64,000 bases of DNA from Pseudophaeomoniella oleicola (GCA_003868215.1 QWDQ01000005.1:665321-729320), one strand, 5' to 3'; shown: positions 11,339-23,197, counted from the first letter of the stretch. Numbers and translations are program-made. The notes: generated by a model from the sequence alone, not told the origin.

Positions 11339-11822
11339 TATGGACAGTAGTATAGGCCCGTATGGCTTGATGCTCTAGTAGTCCTCCAGATTGCGTAGAT
11401 TGTTCGGTGTCATCGCCACTGCGTTCCAATAATATGGGACCAAACCTGGGTTCAAGTTTCCGATGAAAAGAACATGAGACAACAGCCACCCTTAATGGCT
11501 GGTGCGCTGTTATCTGATCGGAACTATACAGTATCTCGTGTCATTGCGCCCTGAGAAGCTTCATCATATCAAAAGAGACACCCATAGCTCATGAATGAGA
11601 CTTTTCTAGGCAAAACAGTTCCCTCGATTTGGTTTGGTTGACTTTAGGTATGGAAGGGCGATCACTCCGCGGAGGAGAGCTTTGACCAATCAATTAAAGC
11701 CAGCGAATTGGACCCTGAATTATTGTTTCAGTACACGAGAGGTCGGTCTTGACAGCTTGTTCACTAGAATAGACTGCTCCTTCTATCCGTGGGACTCCTG
11801 GAGAGTCGCGACATATAAGATA
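11339..11822. promoter_or_regulatory. Divergent promoter region, HAM-2 / glucosidase I
   Basis: About 480 bases between divergent start codons. A CCAAT box (GACCAATCAATTAAAG) lies near 11682-11697, roughly 130 bases before the glucosidase start. No gene was seen. Confidence 0.45.
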
Positions 11823-14347
11823 ATGCAGCCATTCGCACTCAGAGCGCTATGGATAGCACTGGTGGCCAGTCTATTCATCAGCCGTGGCTCTTGTGCAGAT
11901 CAGGCTGTTCTTAAAGACACCCTGAGCGCATCCAATCAGTCGTTGTTATGGGGACCTTACAGGTCAAACCTGTATTTTGGCGTCAGACCTCGAATACCCA
12001 AGAGTTTGATGACGGGCCTTATGTGGGCAAAGGTCGACAATTATGCGAGTGTGCAAAATGGTGCGACACATGTCTTCGGGTTCTTCTACGACCATTCGCG
12101 CTAATTTTCGATGCTGCAGATTTCAGGCATACCTGCGAACAACACAATGGCATGGCCGGCTATGGTTGGGAGGAATATGACATTAGGACTGGTGGCAGAG
12201 AGGTCATCTACGATGCTGGAAATGGAATCGATATCACCATTGAATTCGTAAAAGTCCCCGGCGGATCCCAAGGCGGCAACTGGGGAGCGAGAATCAAGGG
12301 TACACCTCGCGAAGATGCTCCTCCTGCGCTCCTTACGACTATGATCTTCTATGCCGGTCTCGAGGGACTGGGTAGTCTTGAGGTGACCAATGAGCCTGAC
12401 GAACTTGGCCAGAAGGGCGAGGTCACAATAGCGGGGCAGACTGTTGAGCTGGGAGACTTCAAGATCGATGTCACGGCAGGTCCTGACACCAATAAGCCTC
12501 CGCCTCAAGCTCATCCTGACGCTTGGAGCGGGAAACCACTGGACCGGACAATCGTATCCAGTCTACAGGTCCCTCCTGACGCTATTTGGCAGGCGCTGCA
12601 GGTCTCCTTTAGTCTTATGAAGACCACGGTAGACGAGTACGTGTCGGAATATGGACAAGACAACATGCCGGCGCCGTGGCAGGTATTCACTTTGCCGAAC
12701 AATATACAGACGGGGAATATCCATTTCATCCAGAAGGTATTCCAAGGTGCATTCGAGTTCGACGTCCTGTTCTCCTCGGCATCTTCACCAGAGCCTATGA
12801 CTGCTCAGTATTTCGAGAAGTCGGCAGCAGAATCTATAGAGTCTTTCGACAAAAAGTTTGCTGGACTGCTCGCACCAAAGGCACCATTCAATTCTCATCG
12901 GTATGCGAAGTTCTCGAAGGCTATGCTTTCGAACTTGGTCGGTGGTATTGGCTACTTTTATGGTGACTCCTTTGTCGATCGATCCTATGCACCCGAGTAT
13001 GAGGAAGAAAATGAAGGCTTTTGGGAAGAAACAACGCAAGCGAGGCAACGTGCGCAGATTACGAAGGATCCCGAGTCCGAGCTATTCACAATGGTACCCT
13101 CGAGGACATTCTTTCCAAGAGGCTTTCTCTGGGATGAAGGATTTCATCTGACCCCGGTTGTGGACTGGGACCCCATCTTGACTTTACAAATCGTTCAAAG
13201 TTGGTTTGCACTCATGGACTCGGATGGTTGGATTGCAAGAGAACAAATCCTCGGCCCCGAAGCACGAAGCAAAGTGCCTCCAGAATTTCAGGTGCAATAT
13301 CCCCATTATGCAAATCCGCCAACGCTATTCATGATAGTTGATGCTCTTTTACGAAAGCTATATTCGAACACCCTTGATCCAGATACTGCTAAAGTGATCA
13401 AGGCTGGGTTGGAGGAGTTGTATCCCCTTCTGAAACGCCAGTACTTCTGGTTTCGCAAGACGCAAAGTGGCGACATCAAATCCTATGAGAGGGAAGCACA
13501 CTCCACGCGTGAAGCCTACAGGTGGCGAGGTCGTACCGTCCGCCACATCCTAACGTCTGGTCTCGACGACTACCCACGCCCTCAGCCTCCTCACCCCGGC
13601 GAGCTTCACACAGATCTCATCAGCTGGGTTGGACTAATGGCCCGCTCTCTTCAGAGCTTAGCCGAGTACTTTTCGGAGGAAGACGATCTCTCACTGTTTT
13701 CTGCCCACGAGAGTGCTATACTCAAAAACATTGATGACTTGCACTGGTCTAGCGAAGCCAAAATCTATTGCGATGCCACGATTGACGAATATGAAGAACA
13801 TGCCCACGTCTGCCACAAAGGATACATCTCTCTCTTCCCATTTATCACAGGTCTCCTTCCTCCTGACCATCCTCACCTTGGCGCCGTGCTTGATTTGATC
13901 TCCGATCCCGATGAAATTTGGTCGGATTACGGAATACGCAGTCTAAGCAAGAAAGATCCCCATTACGGCACTGACGAGAACTACTGGCGAAGCCCAATCT
14001 GGCTGAACTTAAACTATCTCATAGTCCAGAACCTCCGTGTAAGTTACCCCTTCCCCCTCTAGCCCGACGACGAAAACTAATCGATTGCCCTCCACCAGCG
14101 TATCGCAACCTCATCATCCTCACCCCACAAATCCCAAGCAACCAAACTCTACAACGCGCTGCGTAGAAACCTCGTAAACACCGTCTACAACTCCTGGGCC
14201 GAAACCGGCTTCGCGTGGGAACAGTACGACCCGGACACCGGCGCGGGGCAACGCACGCAACATTTCACGGGCTGGACGAGCTTGATCGTGAGCATTGCTG
14301 CCATGGAGGAACTACCTGTAAAAGGAGGGGGGAGAGATGAACTGTAG
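11823..14347 (+). CDS. CWH41: ER glucosidase I, GH63 (CWH41-like), ends in RDEL
   Basis: An 801-residue mannosyl-oligosaccharide glucosidase that removes the terminal alpha-1,2-glucose from new N-glycans in the ER lumen. Exons are 11823-12060, 12120-14038 and 14099-14347, with introns of 59 and 60 nt, both with CTAAT branch sites. The N terminus looks like a signal peptide (ALRALWIALVASLFISRG, then SCADQ). Conserved GH63 blocks are visible: LLWGPYRSNLYFGVRPR, FPRGFLWDEGFHLTPVVDWD, ENYWRSPIWLNLNYL, and in exon 3 GFAWEQYDPDTGAGQRTQHF. The last four residues are RDEL, an ER-retrieval signal variant. This suggests a soluble lumenal enzyme retained by retrieval, whereas yeast Cwh41 is known as a membrane-anchored type II protein. 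Its 3' end converges on the MMTAG2-like gene. Confidence 0.93.
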
Positions 14348-14704
14348 AGATTCCTATTCCTGGCTTGCTTGCTTTGTTTGTGTACGGAATCGTCGAAACC
14401 GGGGAAGGGAAAAATGTTCATGTTGGAAATAGATGTGCCGTGAATGAGCTTTGAGCTGTCGCATGAATAAAAGATATGGATCATGCATGTTATGAGAAGG
14501 AATATGAATAGTAGGATCTCTGTATGGGAATGAGAGAAAAAGCAGGTACATATTATTGTTTTGGGGGTATCTTGCATTTGCACGTATCCTGTATACAACG
14601 CCACCGCTACCTTATCCATGCATGAAATGACCAAAGCATCCAGCGACCTTCCACGCCATCCAATCAAAAAAATTTCTTCTTTTTTTCAGAATGCATTCAA
14701 CCTC
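14348..14704. terminator. Convergent 3' region, glucosidase I / MMTAG2-like
   Basis: About 357 bases between converging stop codons. It contains a minus-strand open frame that looks like noise, and AT-rich stretches near 14460-14560 and 14665-14690. Confidence 0.4.
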
Positions 14705-15427
14705 CTAGTCATCTCGATCGCGTCTCGACCGTCTCGGAGGAGAGTAGCTTCTTTCCCGGTGTGATCGAGTGCCTCTATCCTCCCTGTGCTTGGTATGTCT
14801 GGTTGGCGATCGTGAGCGCGACCGAGACCCAGACCGTTGGGCTCGGTGTGACCTATATCTGTCCCGTGAAGAACCGGGCTCGCGATCCCGATCCCGATCC
14901 CGGCGATGCCGACGATGGTGATGACGATGTTCCCGGTCTCGGCTCCTACTCCTGCTGCTCCTCCTCCTCCTTTCACGGCTGTGTCTTCGTGTTTTGTGTT
15001 CTCCATGTCTTCGGTCGCGGTCGTCAGGGTTGTGGCCTGGACCTTTGCCGGCTAATGCGTCCGTCTCGTTCGCCGAGGGCCCCGCGATTTCACCTCCACG
15101 TTGAGGTCCAGGTCCAAGCGGCTCCATGTTGGCGTTTCGATTTGGCGGCATTGGAAGCCCTAATGCTTTCGCCATAGCTTCCTCTTCAGCTTCCTTGACT
15201 CTTCTCAGCTCCTCCCGGCGTTCTTCATCTGCCTTCGCCTGGGCATCTGGATCGTCGCTCTTTGCATACCACGATAAGTCCTTGCCCCTTTGCCAGCGAC
15301 CAACCGGGGCCATAAGTGAATGGCCAAGGTAGTGTTCACGATGTGATGACGATGCGACCTCGCTCCATTTGAATTCACCACGGCCGCCACGCGAACCTTC
15401 TTTGCGGACGGTAGAGACGAGATCCAT
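14705..15427 (-). CDS. MMTAG2-like protein with Arg/Ser-rich tail
   Basis: A single-exon, 240-residue protein. The first 60 residues (beginning MDLVSTVRKEGSRGGRGEFKW, with SHREHYLGHSLMAPVGRWQRGKDLSWY further on) match the conserved N-terminal block of the multiple myeloma tumor-associated protein 2 family, found across eukaryotes. A charged helix rich in Glu/Arg/Ala follows, then a long Arg/Ser/Asp/His tail with many RS and RD dipeptides. Such tails are typical of nuclear proteins linked to pre-mRNA processing. The molecular function of the family is not established; a link to splicing is inference from the SR-like tail. It is transcribed divergently from the CRT10-like gene. Confidence 0.82.
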   Translation of the reverse strand: MDLVSTVRKEGSRGGRGEFKWSEVASSSHREHYLGHSLMAPVGRWQRGKDLSWYAKSDDPDAQAKADEERREELRRVKEAEEEAMAKALGLPMPPNRNANMEPLGPGPQRGGEIAGPSANETDALAGKGPGHNPDDRDRRHGEHKTRRHSRERRRRSSRSRSRDREHRHHHRRHRRDRDRDREPGSSRDRYRSHRAQRSGSRSRSRSPTRHTKHREDRGTRSHRERSYSPPRRSRRDRDD

Positions 15428-16352
15428 TGTAGTTTCACTAGTCTTGTACCTTCGCGACTAGGGTCACTGATGGTAGCCTGCGCTGTAACCCAAGGTGCTG
15501 GAACCTATTCGTAGTCGGAGGTCGGTGTTTGTTCAGCTGGTATATAACAACCTAGGAAACTTGTTGCAAAGGTACAGCGCGAATGACTTGAAGATGCGAT
15601 AGCTCCTGAGTAAAGTCTGTGTGTTTATGCGTCTTTCATCTGACGAGTCGGATTTTACCGACCAATGAATGTTTAAGCACGGGGGAAGAGTTTCGACTTT
15701 GGAGGGTGTGATAGATCACTTATTGGCTGTGCGATCCTGCGGCCTGCGGTCGGATTGACACGGGTGAGCGAGTCAGGCATGCGTAACTGTAGACTTAACC
15801 GGGGTTGATCTGACGGCGGGCCAAAGCGTGCACGGAAAGTTTGTTGAAGTTTGGATTCTGCAAGAAAGTAGGTAAGGTATGATGCAGATGGCAAGTAAAT
15901 AACACGATCGCGAGGAGTGCTCGATGTGATTTTGGAGAATGTGGAAAGACGTCTGTTTTCGATCTCTTAGAAGACGAAGTTTATCGTCGGGGATGTGAGA
16001 TCATATCTTCTTCTTATATTGATTAGTTACTGTACGATTCAACTAGATTCCCATTTCGGTATCCGCACCATACGTACGTAGTAACTTATATCTTTTGGCT
16101 TGGATCTGGCCAATACTGCGATTTATATCGTTCGTCTTTGTTCAAATGCTCGGCATCTCAGTGTGCAGGAACTGATTTGGGATTCCAGGAAGTGAGCTGA
16201 GCTGAGCCCATTGCCCGTCGAGGCTGAACTTCCACCAAAGCAGCCAATGACCCCGCGCTTCTGCCGACAACCTGCTTTTCAGCAACGATGAATATACTAC
16301 GACCCTTGGATCGCTGTGCATCTCAAAGTCCCCGCCGCTACGTACCAACATA
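15428..16352. promoter_or_regulatory. Divergent promoter region, MMTAG2-like / CRT10-like
   Basis: About 925 bases. A CCAAT box is at about 15661. Two small minus-strand frames (15673-15894, 16142-16372) have no recognisable family or supporting introns. No RNA gene was recognised. Confidence 0.4.
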
Positions 16353-19185
16353 ATGTCTTCTACTTCCAACATAAAAAGGCGTTATCAGCCTGTGAAAGTA
16401 GATGTGCTCGGACATGAGTCGGGAAAGACAAGGGTAAGTCATGTCTTACATCCTGCATACCATAATTACTATACACTATTATGCGTCATCACAGGAGTCT
16501 TGTTTCGAAGCTGACGATGAAGGGTTAGTTTACCAGGTATGCTGCCTCACATATATGAGTAATTAGGTCTGTGCTCCTAACGCCATCCGTAGGGATGGCC
16601 ACTTCAACCCGCCGACGATATGTCCATGGCGGAACAACCTTGTAGGCAACATACACCCTCACTGAACGTCAAAAAGCTGAACGCTACCCCCAGACTGCCC
16701 TGTCCCAAAGGTTCAATCTCTACTTCGTCGCCGTGGCCGAGGAGATCCATGTTTATGTGCCTCAATTCTACTCGCAGTCACTCGGAGATAGTCCGAAACT
16801 GGTGTTGTCACCTCCTGCAGCACAATCTGATGCTGCGGGTTATCTTGACGAGTCACGACCATTAGGCATTAATCATCTGGTTGTCGGTGATCTGGGCAGA
16901 GATGAAGTCCTTGTCGTCGCTACAGACTCGGGCAATGTTGCTGCTTATCATACAAGCACCATTGCGAGGTCCGTTGCTGCCAATGCGACCATTGATGCCA
17001 GTGGTCCCATAGGAGATGCTGGTGTCAGACCTTTTTTCACGCACTGGGTATTTGAGAGTGCATGGGGTATAGCTATACACAAAGCTGCTCGTCTCATTGC
17101 TATCAGTGCCAATACACCCCATCATGTGGAGTCACGAGAAGGCACCGCCAAGATCACAGTCTTCGCGTTCGCACTCGCGTCTGACGCTGCTGAAGATGTA
17201 GATGACTCTGACGATTCATCTTCTATGGAGTCCGACGAACCCGGGATTGAGGACTGGGTTGAGGTGCAGGATGACGAACATGTCCAGCGTGAAATGGGCT
17301 TGCGGACCACGAATTTCAAAATTATTCTGAGCGAGCACCATGGAAACATTCCTGACATTGCCTTCGTCAATAGTGCTTATGACAGCGACGGTAGGTGGCT
17401 GGTTTCCACTGACATTGAAGGAGAGATGAAAGTCTGGAAGGTCTGGGACAGAGCAGTCTTCCGATCTTACAACTTCTCTGAAGGTAGCTATGGGTCTAGG
17501 TCGATAGGTAGGGAAATGTAAGTACGTTCTCAAGGACTCACATATATGTGCTAAGCCGTGCCAGTGAGAGAGGCTGGAGTGTTATGCCTCTTGACCCTGC
17601 ATCGTTTAGGACAATGGCCACCATGGACGAATTCTGCGGTATCCCGGAACCAACCCAATATTGGCCTAGCATTTCTGGTGCCTATCTGGGTGAACAACGC
17701 GAGTCTTACTTTTTAGGGGGCACCACGGGCATGACCCGTCACAACGCATTTTCCGATACTAATTTCTTCTCCGATTCCGACGTCGAGGGAGAATCGGAAT
17801 TTGATATTTCAGACGAAGAAGACGATGATGCAGGTGGTGTCTCGCTTCTTGAGTCTCCTCATGCAGAACCCGAGGAGCGGGGATCTTTCAGTGAACGTGA
17901 GAGACCAGGAGGAAATGATCGTTTACAAGAAAGGAGTAGCCCGCGTTATACCTTACCTATATACAATTCACCAGTCCCGCAGCGGTCTATGTCAGAGATC
18001 GAGACGCTGCTCTCGGCTGATCGATCCCGCGGCCCGGACTATGCTTCTGCACTCAACAGCAATCAGAGTTACACTTTGACGATGACAGAGACTCCCGAAG
18101 GAGACATAGATGAGATGGAAGATAACTCCTTCGTTGCCGGTGATTATGGCTCTCCTCACCAACTGCTCTCCCCTCAGTCACAAGTCGAAGCGAGCACGTC
18201 GGACGGCCGTTACTGGGATTCAACATATTCAGCCACACAAGGAATACCCCCTCTGCCTGTCTTGCATTTTTCTGCAAACAACATTCGTCTGACAAACGTA
18301 CCGCGGGCAAGTGTACCTCATTTCTTCTTTTGCGATCCTTGCGAGGAGTACTTTCCACCGGATCTTTCCTGGATGTACAACCTTGATCGTATGAACATGA
18401 CGGCATGTATACCTGAGATCGGCTGCGTCATAGCGGCCAGTCAAACCGGTAGAGTCGTCGTTCTTACTTTAACGCGAAGGGCTCAGACAGGTTGTGTTGG
18501 CTTCAGACTAGACACTGTCTTGCCTACGCCAGACCAGGAGAGACACAAAGTTCGACCACCGAAACCACTCTTGGGAGTGGCAGTGGCTCCATTACAGGGC
18601 TACGGGGATAATTTGGCCGAGGGAGCGACGAACAACCCCGCTAATCAGGATGAGACGCTCTGGGCTACGACTAGATCTTCTGAAGGCGTAATCTGCTCCT
18701 TCGATCCAAATTTTTTACATCTCGATTGGAAAACGACCACACCAAGTACGAGTGCTCTGTTAGACAAGGTGGAGCATCGCCAATCTCCTTCCACACAACC
18801 GCAATCAGTGCAACCCAGAACACCAAATAGAAGGACGACATCTTCCCCCTCATCAAGACGCAAACAATCTCACCCTCCCGTACACCAGCAACTGACTCCC
18901 CCAACGGGATCGACTCCGAAAAAGCTACGTACGGACCCTGCCTACCACACACCACAGAGCCGACCGACTACTTCACATCACCCTCCCATATATTCAACAC
19001 CATGGCCGCGACAGGCCCCGCAAACCTTGTTGAACGGCGGCGAGCAGCGACGGTACAGGCTCATGTTGACATACTATGACCACACAGTGCTGAGTTACGA
19101 AATACAGAGGCTAGACGATCGCATCGGCCTCTGGGGCAGCGGGATGAAGAATTGGAAGAACAGAGATGATCCTCCATTGTTATGA
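16353..19185 (+). CDS. CRT10: CRT10-like WD40 protein, frame discontinuity near 16.63-16.66 kb
   Basis: The gene encodes a large protein of the fungal CRT10 type; the yeast member affects ribonucleotide-reductase gene expression. Clear exons are 16353-16433, 16495-16536, a third exon ending at 17517, and 17565-19185. The first two encode 41 residues including VDVLGHESGK and the peptide ADDEGLVYQ. The best acceptor for exon 3 (CTAAC branch, then CCGTAG at 16592) opens frame 0, but the coding frame from 16658 onward (LTERQKAERYPQTALSQRFN) is frame 2. An alternative acceptor at 16645 skips 53 bases and gives one continuous 871-residue protein. Otherwise one or two indels are needed. Beyond this the frame is intact: WD40-like repeats, acidic and Ser-rich disordered linkers, and a C-terminal LMLTYYDHTVLSYEI. 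It is convergent with the TDA3-like gene. Confidence 0.65.
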
Positions 19186-19559
19186 AAGAGGACATCAATG
19201 CTTCCTTTTTATGCTTTTCTTTTTGAGGTTCCTTGGGAGTATTAGAAGGGAGTCCCTGGCCAGTTGGGCTAATTAGGTGACGTCCAGGTCGTAGTGGTGG
19301 GAGTGTTGCATTGCGCTTTTGTGGAGTCAGGTATTGTTCAAAAACAGGGGGTATATATACACGCATGGTTCTGCAGAGATATGGGCACGCGGGATACGTA
19401 GGTACGAGAAAGGGAAAGTCCCGGACGGGATAGACGAATCCAACCGATTATCCGTGAATCTTATGTGTTATAGGTTCCATTCTTGTCTATGATACAATTA
19501 AAAAGGAAAAGACGTGACGCAATTCTCCCATCCTTCCTTTCCTGCTGTCGACCTCTTCT
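19186..19559. terminator. Convergent 3' region, CRT10-like / TDA3-like
   Basis: About 370 bases between converging stop codons. No gene was seen. Confidence 0.4.
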
Positions 19560-20892
19560 TCACGACCTGAGAGCTTTCCTCGGATCCAACCCCGCGATAT
19601 TCGCACTCTTAGCCTTCCCATCGAACACGAATTCGCTAATCAACTTCCCCGTACCTGGCCCGTTCTGGATCCCCCAACAGGTGTGCCCAGCCGCCAGAAG
19701 CAAGCCCTTGATGCCCGTCTGCCCGATCAAGGGCCCGCCACCGCTGGATACTTGCGGGAGGTAACAGGCCTGTCGCGCCGTGACTTGGCCATCTTTCAGC
19801 TCGTCGGAGATGCTCGAGACGTAGTCGATGATGTCGTCGCAGCGGGATTGGTCGATTTGGACTTCGGCCGAGGTTGGTGGGAGGGGGACCATGTGGTCGC
19901 CTTCGCCACAGGCGTAGACTTCGTCGTTTGGACGGGCGTATATTTCGGGGGTGACGTGCTGCGGCGCCCTGGTTCCGTGCATGACGGATTTCGTGCCGTT
20001 GGCTTTCCGGCGACCGAATCCGGCGGGGAGTGCGATTTCGGTAAATATACAGTGTGCGGAAACGGGTCGTGGTGGCCGGATGACAACGCTGTGGGCACGT
20101 AGGGCACTGATGGGGGCGGCGGAAAAGACAGATTTGGTCCAAGGGCCAGCAGAGATGATAACGTCCGTGGCCGGGAGGGTATGAGTTCCTTGAGAAGCTT
20201 TGTCAGTGTACGTTACTGATTCGACGCCGGTGGTGGATTCGTTGATTTTGGTGACAGAGCCAAGGATGACTTTGCAACCCTTTTCGGAGGCTAAATCCGC
20301 CATAGACGTGGTGAATTGGTATGGATGGACCTGCGCGGTGTTGCTAGGATCGCCCATTTCGTCGTAGGATCGGACGCAGGATGGATCAAACCAGTCGAGT
20401 TCTTTTGGAACACCAGCAGTACGAAGGAGACCTAGAGCTTCTTTGGTACGTTTCTGCAGGGACACGGATTCAGATTTCTTTGAAGCGTCGCCATTGGTAG
20501 CTTGGCCGGAAGAGGATTCGTCGAGATGGCGGCCTTTCGCAGATAGTTGACCGCAGTGCACTCTTCTATATCCCCATCGAGACTCTCCATTATGCTCCTT
20601 CGCCAGTTCGGCGTGCAAGCGATAGCTTAGAGGAACTATACTGGAAGGATACGCCCAAAGCCCAAGTAAACCGCCTGCCTTCCCCGATGCGCCTCCCGCT
20701 ATTTCTGACGCTTCGATCACTGTAATCGTGTGTTTAGACGGGTCATAAGATGGATGCCTCGTCAAAAAGTATGCTGAGGTACATCCTATAATTCCACCAC
20801 CTGCTTGCTATTAGATGCGGTCTATTGAGAGATACGGGAACGCTCGTTAGCTCCCTACCTATGATAACGATATCCTTCTTTTCCGAAGCCAT
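19560..20892 (-). CDS. TDA3: FAD-dependent oxidoreductase, TDA3-like
   Basis: A 424-residue member of the D-amino-acid oxidase-type (DAO) flavoprotein fold. Exons are 20892-20859 (34 nt) and 20800-19560; the 58-nt intron has a GTAGGG donor and a CTAAT branch site. The splice lies inside the dinucleotide-binding motif and restores IVIIGGGIIGCTSAYFLTR. Further motifs are the FAD-contacting IEASEIAGGASGKAGGLL and a C-terminal AAGHTCWGIQNGPGTGKL, both seen in the yeast Tda3 group. Tda3 has been linked to endosome and retromer recycling in yeast, but its substrate is unknown. The start is diverged 710 bases from the P450 start. The first-exon ATG (MASEKKD) is short but gives the standard N-terminal beta strand. 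Confidence 0.83.
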
Positions 20893-21602
20893 GATTGAGA
20901 GTATCGTAGGTCTCAAACGAGTCAGAGAAGCCAGCTTTGTCGATTTGACTTTCTGGGCATATGTCTATAATCGCACAGCAAAGTGAATGGCCCCGTTGAG
21001 CAAAAGAATTTCTACGTGAAGATGGCGGTTGTGGCGATGGAAGCGACCGAAACACTACGAAACACTACGTCAATCGTCGTATCACGTTGGTGGGGTTAAG
21101 ATTTTCCGGATAAGCTTAGATAAGAAGTCTTCCCCGTAAATCCCGGAATCTTTTAACCGTACGTCGTTTAAGCCTACACAATTGAGTCTTCTACCTCTAC
21201 ATTTCCTTCGTTCCTTATACTGCGCTTGGATGTGGTGCGATCAATGAAGAAAAAGGGACACAAGTCCAGCTGACTGCAAGAAAATATCACCTACTCAACA
21301 TCATTGATATTAATACATTCAGTCATACCCCCTGTGTATTTGTTTGTAGCTTCCCGATGAGCTCGAGGCTCCCTTAGCTGCTCACTTCCTTGAGGGTCGG
21401 TAAGATACCCCTGCTACGCTTGCAACCAGTGCATAACCGACCCTGCACCCCCTCCGTTGTCTTCCGATGCTTGATGAATCTGATCAGTGTTTCTTGATTA
21501 TAATCTACCTTGGTCTAGTTTCGTCACTGTTCAACTGCACAGTCGTTGTCCTCAAACTATTGTGTCTACCTAGGTAGGGGAACCTCGGAACTCAGATTCG
21601 CC
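20893..21602. promoter_or_regulatory. Divergent promoter region, TDA3-like / P450
   Basis: About 710 bases. It contains an 11-base direct duplication at 21048-21069 and a near-palindromic CTACCTAGGTAG at about 21568. No gene was seen. Confidence 0.45.
21048..21069. repeat. Two tandem copies of CGAAACACTAC
   Basis: An 11-base unit is repeated exactly twice head to tail, followed by a G as in the first copy, about 155 bases upstream of the TDA3-like start. It could be a duplicated protein-binding site or a simple duplication. Confidence 0.8.
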
Positions 21603-23197
21603 ATGGAGTATAGCACAGTCTTCCGCATATTCGTTGCGATGGTTTCGTCTGCTTCGATTGGTCTGCTGACGGTAGGAATATATCGATTGTTCTTTCATCC
21701 TCTGGCAAGGATTCCTGGCTCGAAGCTCGCTGCCTTGAGTGGCCTCTACGAATTCTATTACCAGTGTATACAAGGCGGCAAGTATATCTTTAAGATCGAA
21801 GAGATGCACCGGCAATACGGTATGGCTCCCCAAGAGCCTGTGTCTCAGCTGCTGAATTGACCAGGCCCAATCATTCGCATAAATCCAAATGAAATCCACG
21901 TCAATGATTCAGATTACTTTGATCAGCTTCACAACGTCAGCAGCAAATTGAATAAGGATAGGTGGTACTATAGCTTCATAGGAAGCTCCGAGGCCGGATT
22001 TGGCACATCTAACGCAGAGCTACATCGTGTACGAAGGAAAGCAATGTCTCCATATTTCGCACCAGCGGCCATCAGAAGTTTGTCACAGTCAGTGAAAAAG
22101 AATGTGCACAAACTGTGTCAGCGTTTAGTGGAAATTCGGCACATTGGGGCCCCGATGAACCTATCAAACGCATTCCGCTGTCTAGCTGCTGATACGGTAA
22201 CGAATTATTGCATCCCCCGTGGCTTTGACCTGCTCCAGTCAGTGGACTTCGCAGAAGACTATAACGCGCAATCCCGTGTCATATCTCACATTGCAGTCTG
22301 GCACCGCCACATCCCGATTATTCTACCTGTCTTCATGGCGATGCCTCGATGGTTGGTTAAGATGGTGTCCACTCCTGGGGCCCTACAAGCTTTCGATTTT
22401 CAGACAGTATGCATCTCTTACAGTTCTGATCTTGGCGATGTTGACAAAATCAGGATCTTGCTCACCAAGCGCATGATGTTGTCTTTTCCGGGCAGTCCTC
22501 TGACAAGGTTGTTCTTCAGGGCATTCAGCAGTCCGACTTGCCAGAATCTGAAAAGACAGTGGACCGGCTAACTCAGGAGGCACGTACCCTCGTAGGCGCT
22601 GGAAGTGAAACCACCGGGAGCACTCTAGACGCCATTGTTTTCGGCGTTCTATCCTCTACAGAATACACGGAGAGGCTTAAAGCTGAACTCACTACGGCAG
22701 TATCCAGGGGAGCCGACTTGGACTCTAACGACACCCTCAGGTCCCTTCCCTATCTCACAGCAGTGGTCAATGAAGGCCTTCGTCTCGCATTTGCCGTATC
22801 TGGTCGTCTCGCGCGTGTCGATCCGAGCCGTAGCCATACGTATGGTGAACATGTCCTTCCTCCAGGCACAGTGATGAGTATGGGGCTTTACTTTCAGCAT
22901 ACGGATCCCACGGTCTTTAGAGATCCGTTTCATTTCAATCCTGACCGCTGGCTTACCTCGGATCCGGAGGAGCGGAAGACTCAGGAGAAGAGGTTCGTAC
23001 CGTTTGGGAGGGGATCAAGGAGTTGTATTGGAAGAGATCTTGCATTGTTGACGTTGTACATGATGACGGCGAACTTGTTTCAAAACTTTGATCTGGAGTT
23101 GTATGAAACGGCAGGGGTGGATCTCGAGATGGAACATGACTTCTTCGCTCCTTTCCCTCGGGCAAGTAGCAAGGGGTTGAGGGTTAAGGTCTTGTAG
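21603..23197 (+). CDS. Cytochrome P450 monooxygenase
   Basis: A 500-residue microsomal P450 with exons 21603-21819, 21865-22406 and 22454-23197. The introns are only 45 and 47 nt; without removing them the frame appears broken. The start has a CGCCATGG context. It has an N-terminal membrane anchor (about residues 8-27), the I-helix AGSETTGS, the K-helix ExxR as EGLR, the meander FNPDRW, and the heme loop [10 protein letters not shown] with Cys444 as the expected iron ligand. The family looks closest to fungal monooxygenases of the trichodiene oxygenase/benzoate hydroxylase-like group; the substrate is unknown. No polyketide, peptide or terpene synthase lies nearby, so it appears to be a lone P450 rather than part of a metabolite cluster. 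Confidence 0.92.

Noticed and set aside
14185-14667. 160-codon minus-strand open frame overlapping glucosidase I exon 3
   Set aside because: No known family; it lies antisense to the conserved glucosidase C terminus and its 3' region.
21820-22453. Apparent stop codon and frameshift in the P450, suggesting a pseudogene
   Set aside because: Both are explained by short GT-AG introns (21820-21864 and 22407-22453) that restore one 500-residue frame.
21603-23197. Secondary-metabolite cluster around the P450
   Set aside because: Neighbours are housekeeping genes (TDA3-like, CMC1, UTP11); there is no backbone synthase, transporter or cluster regulator in the window.
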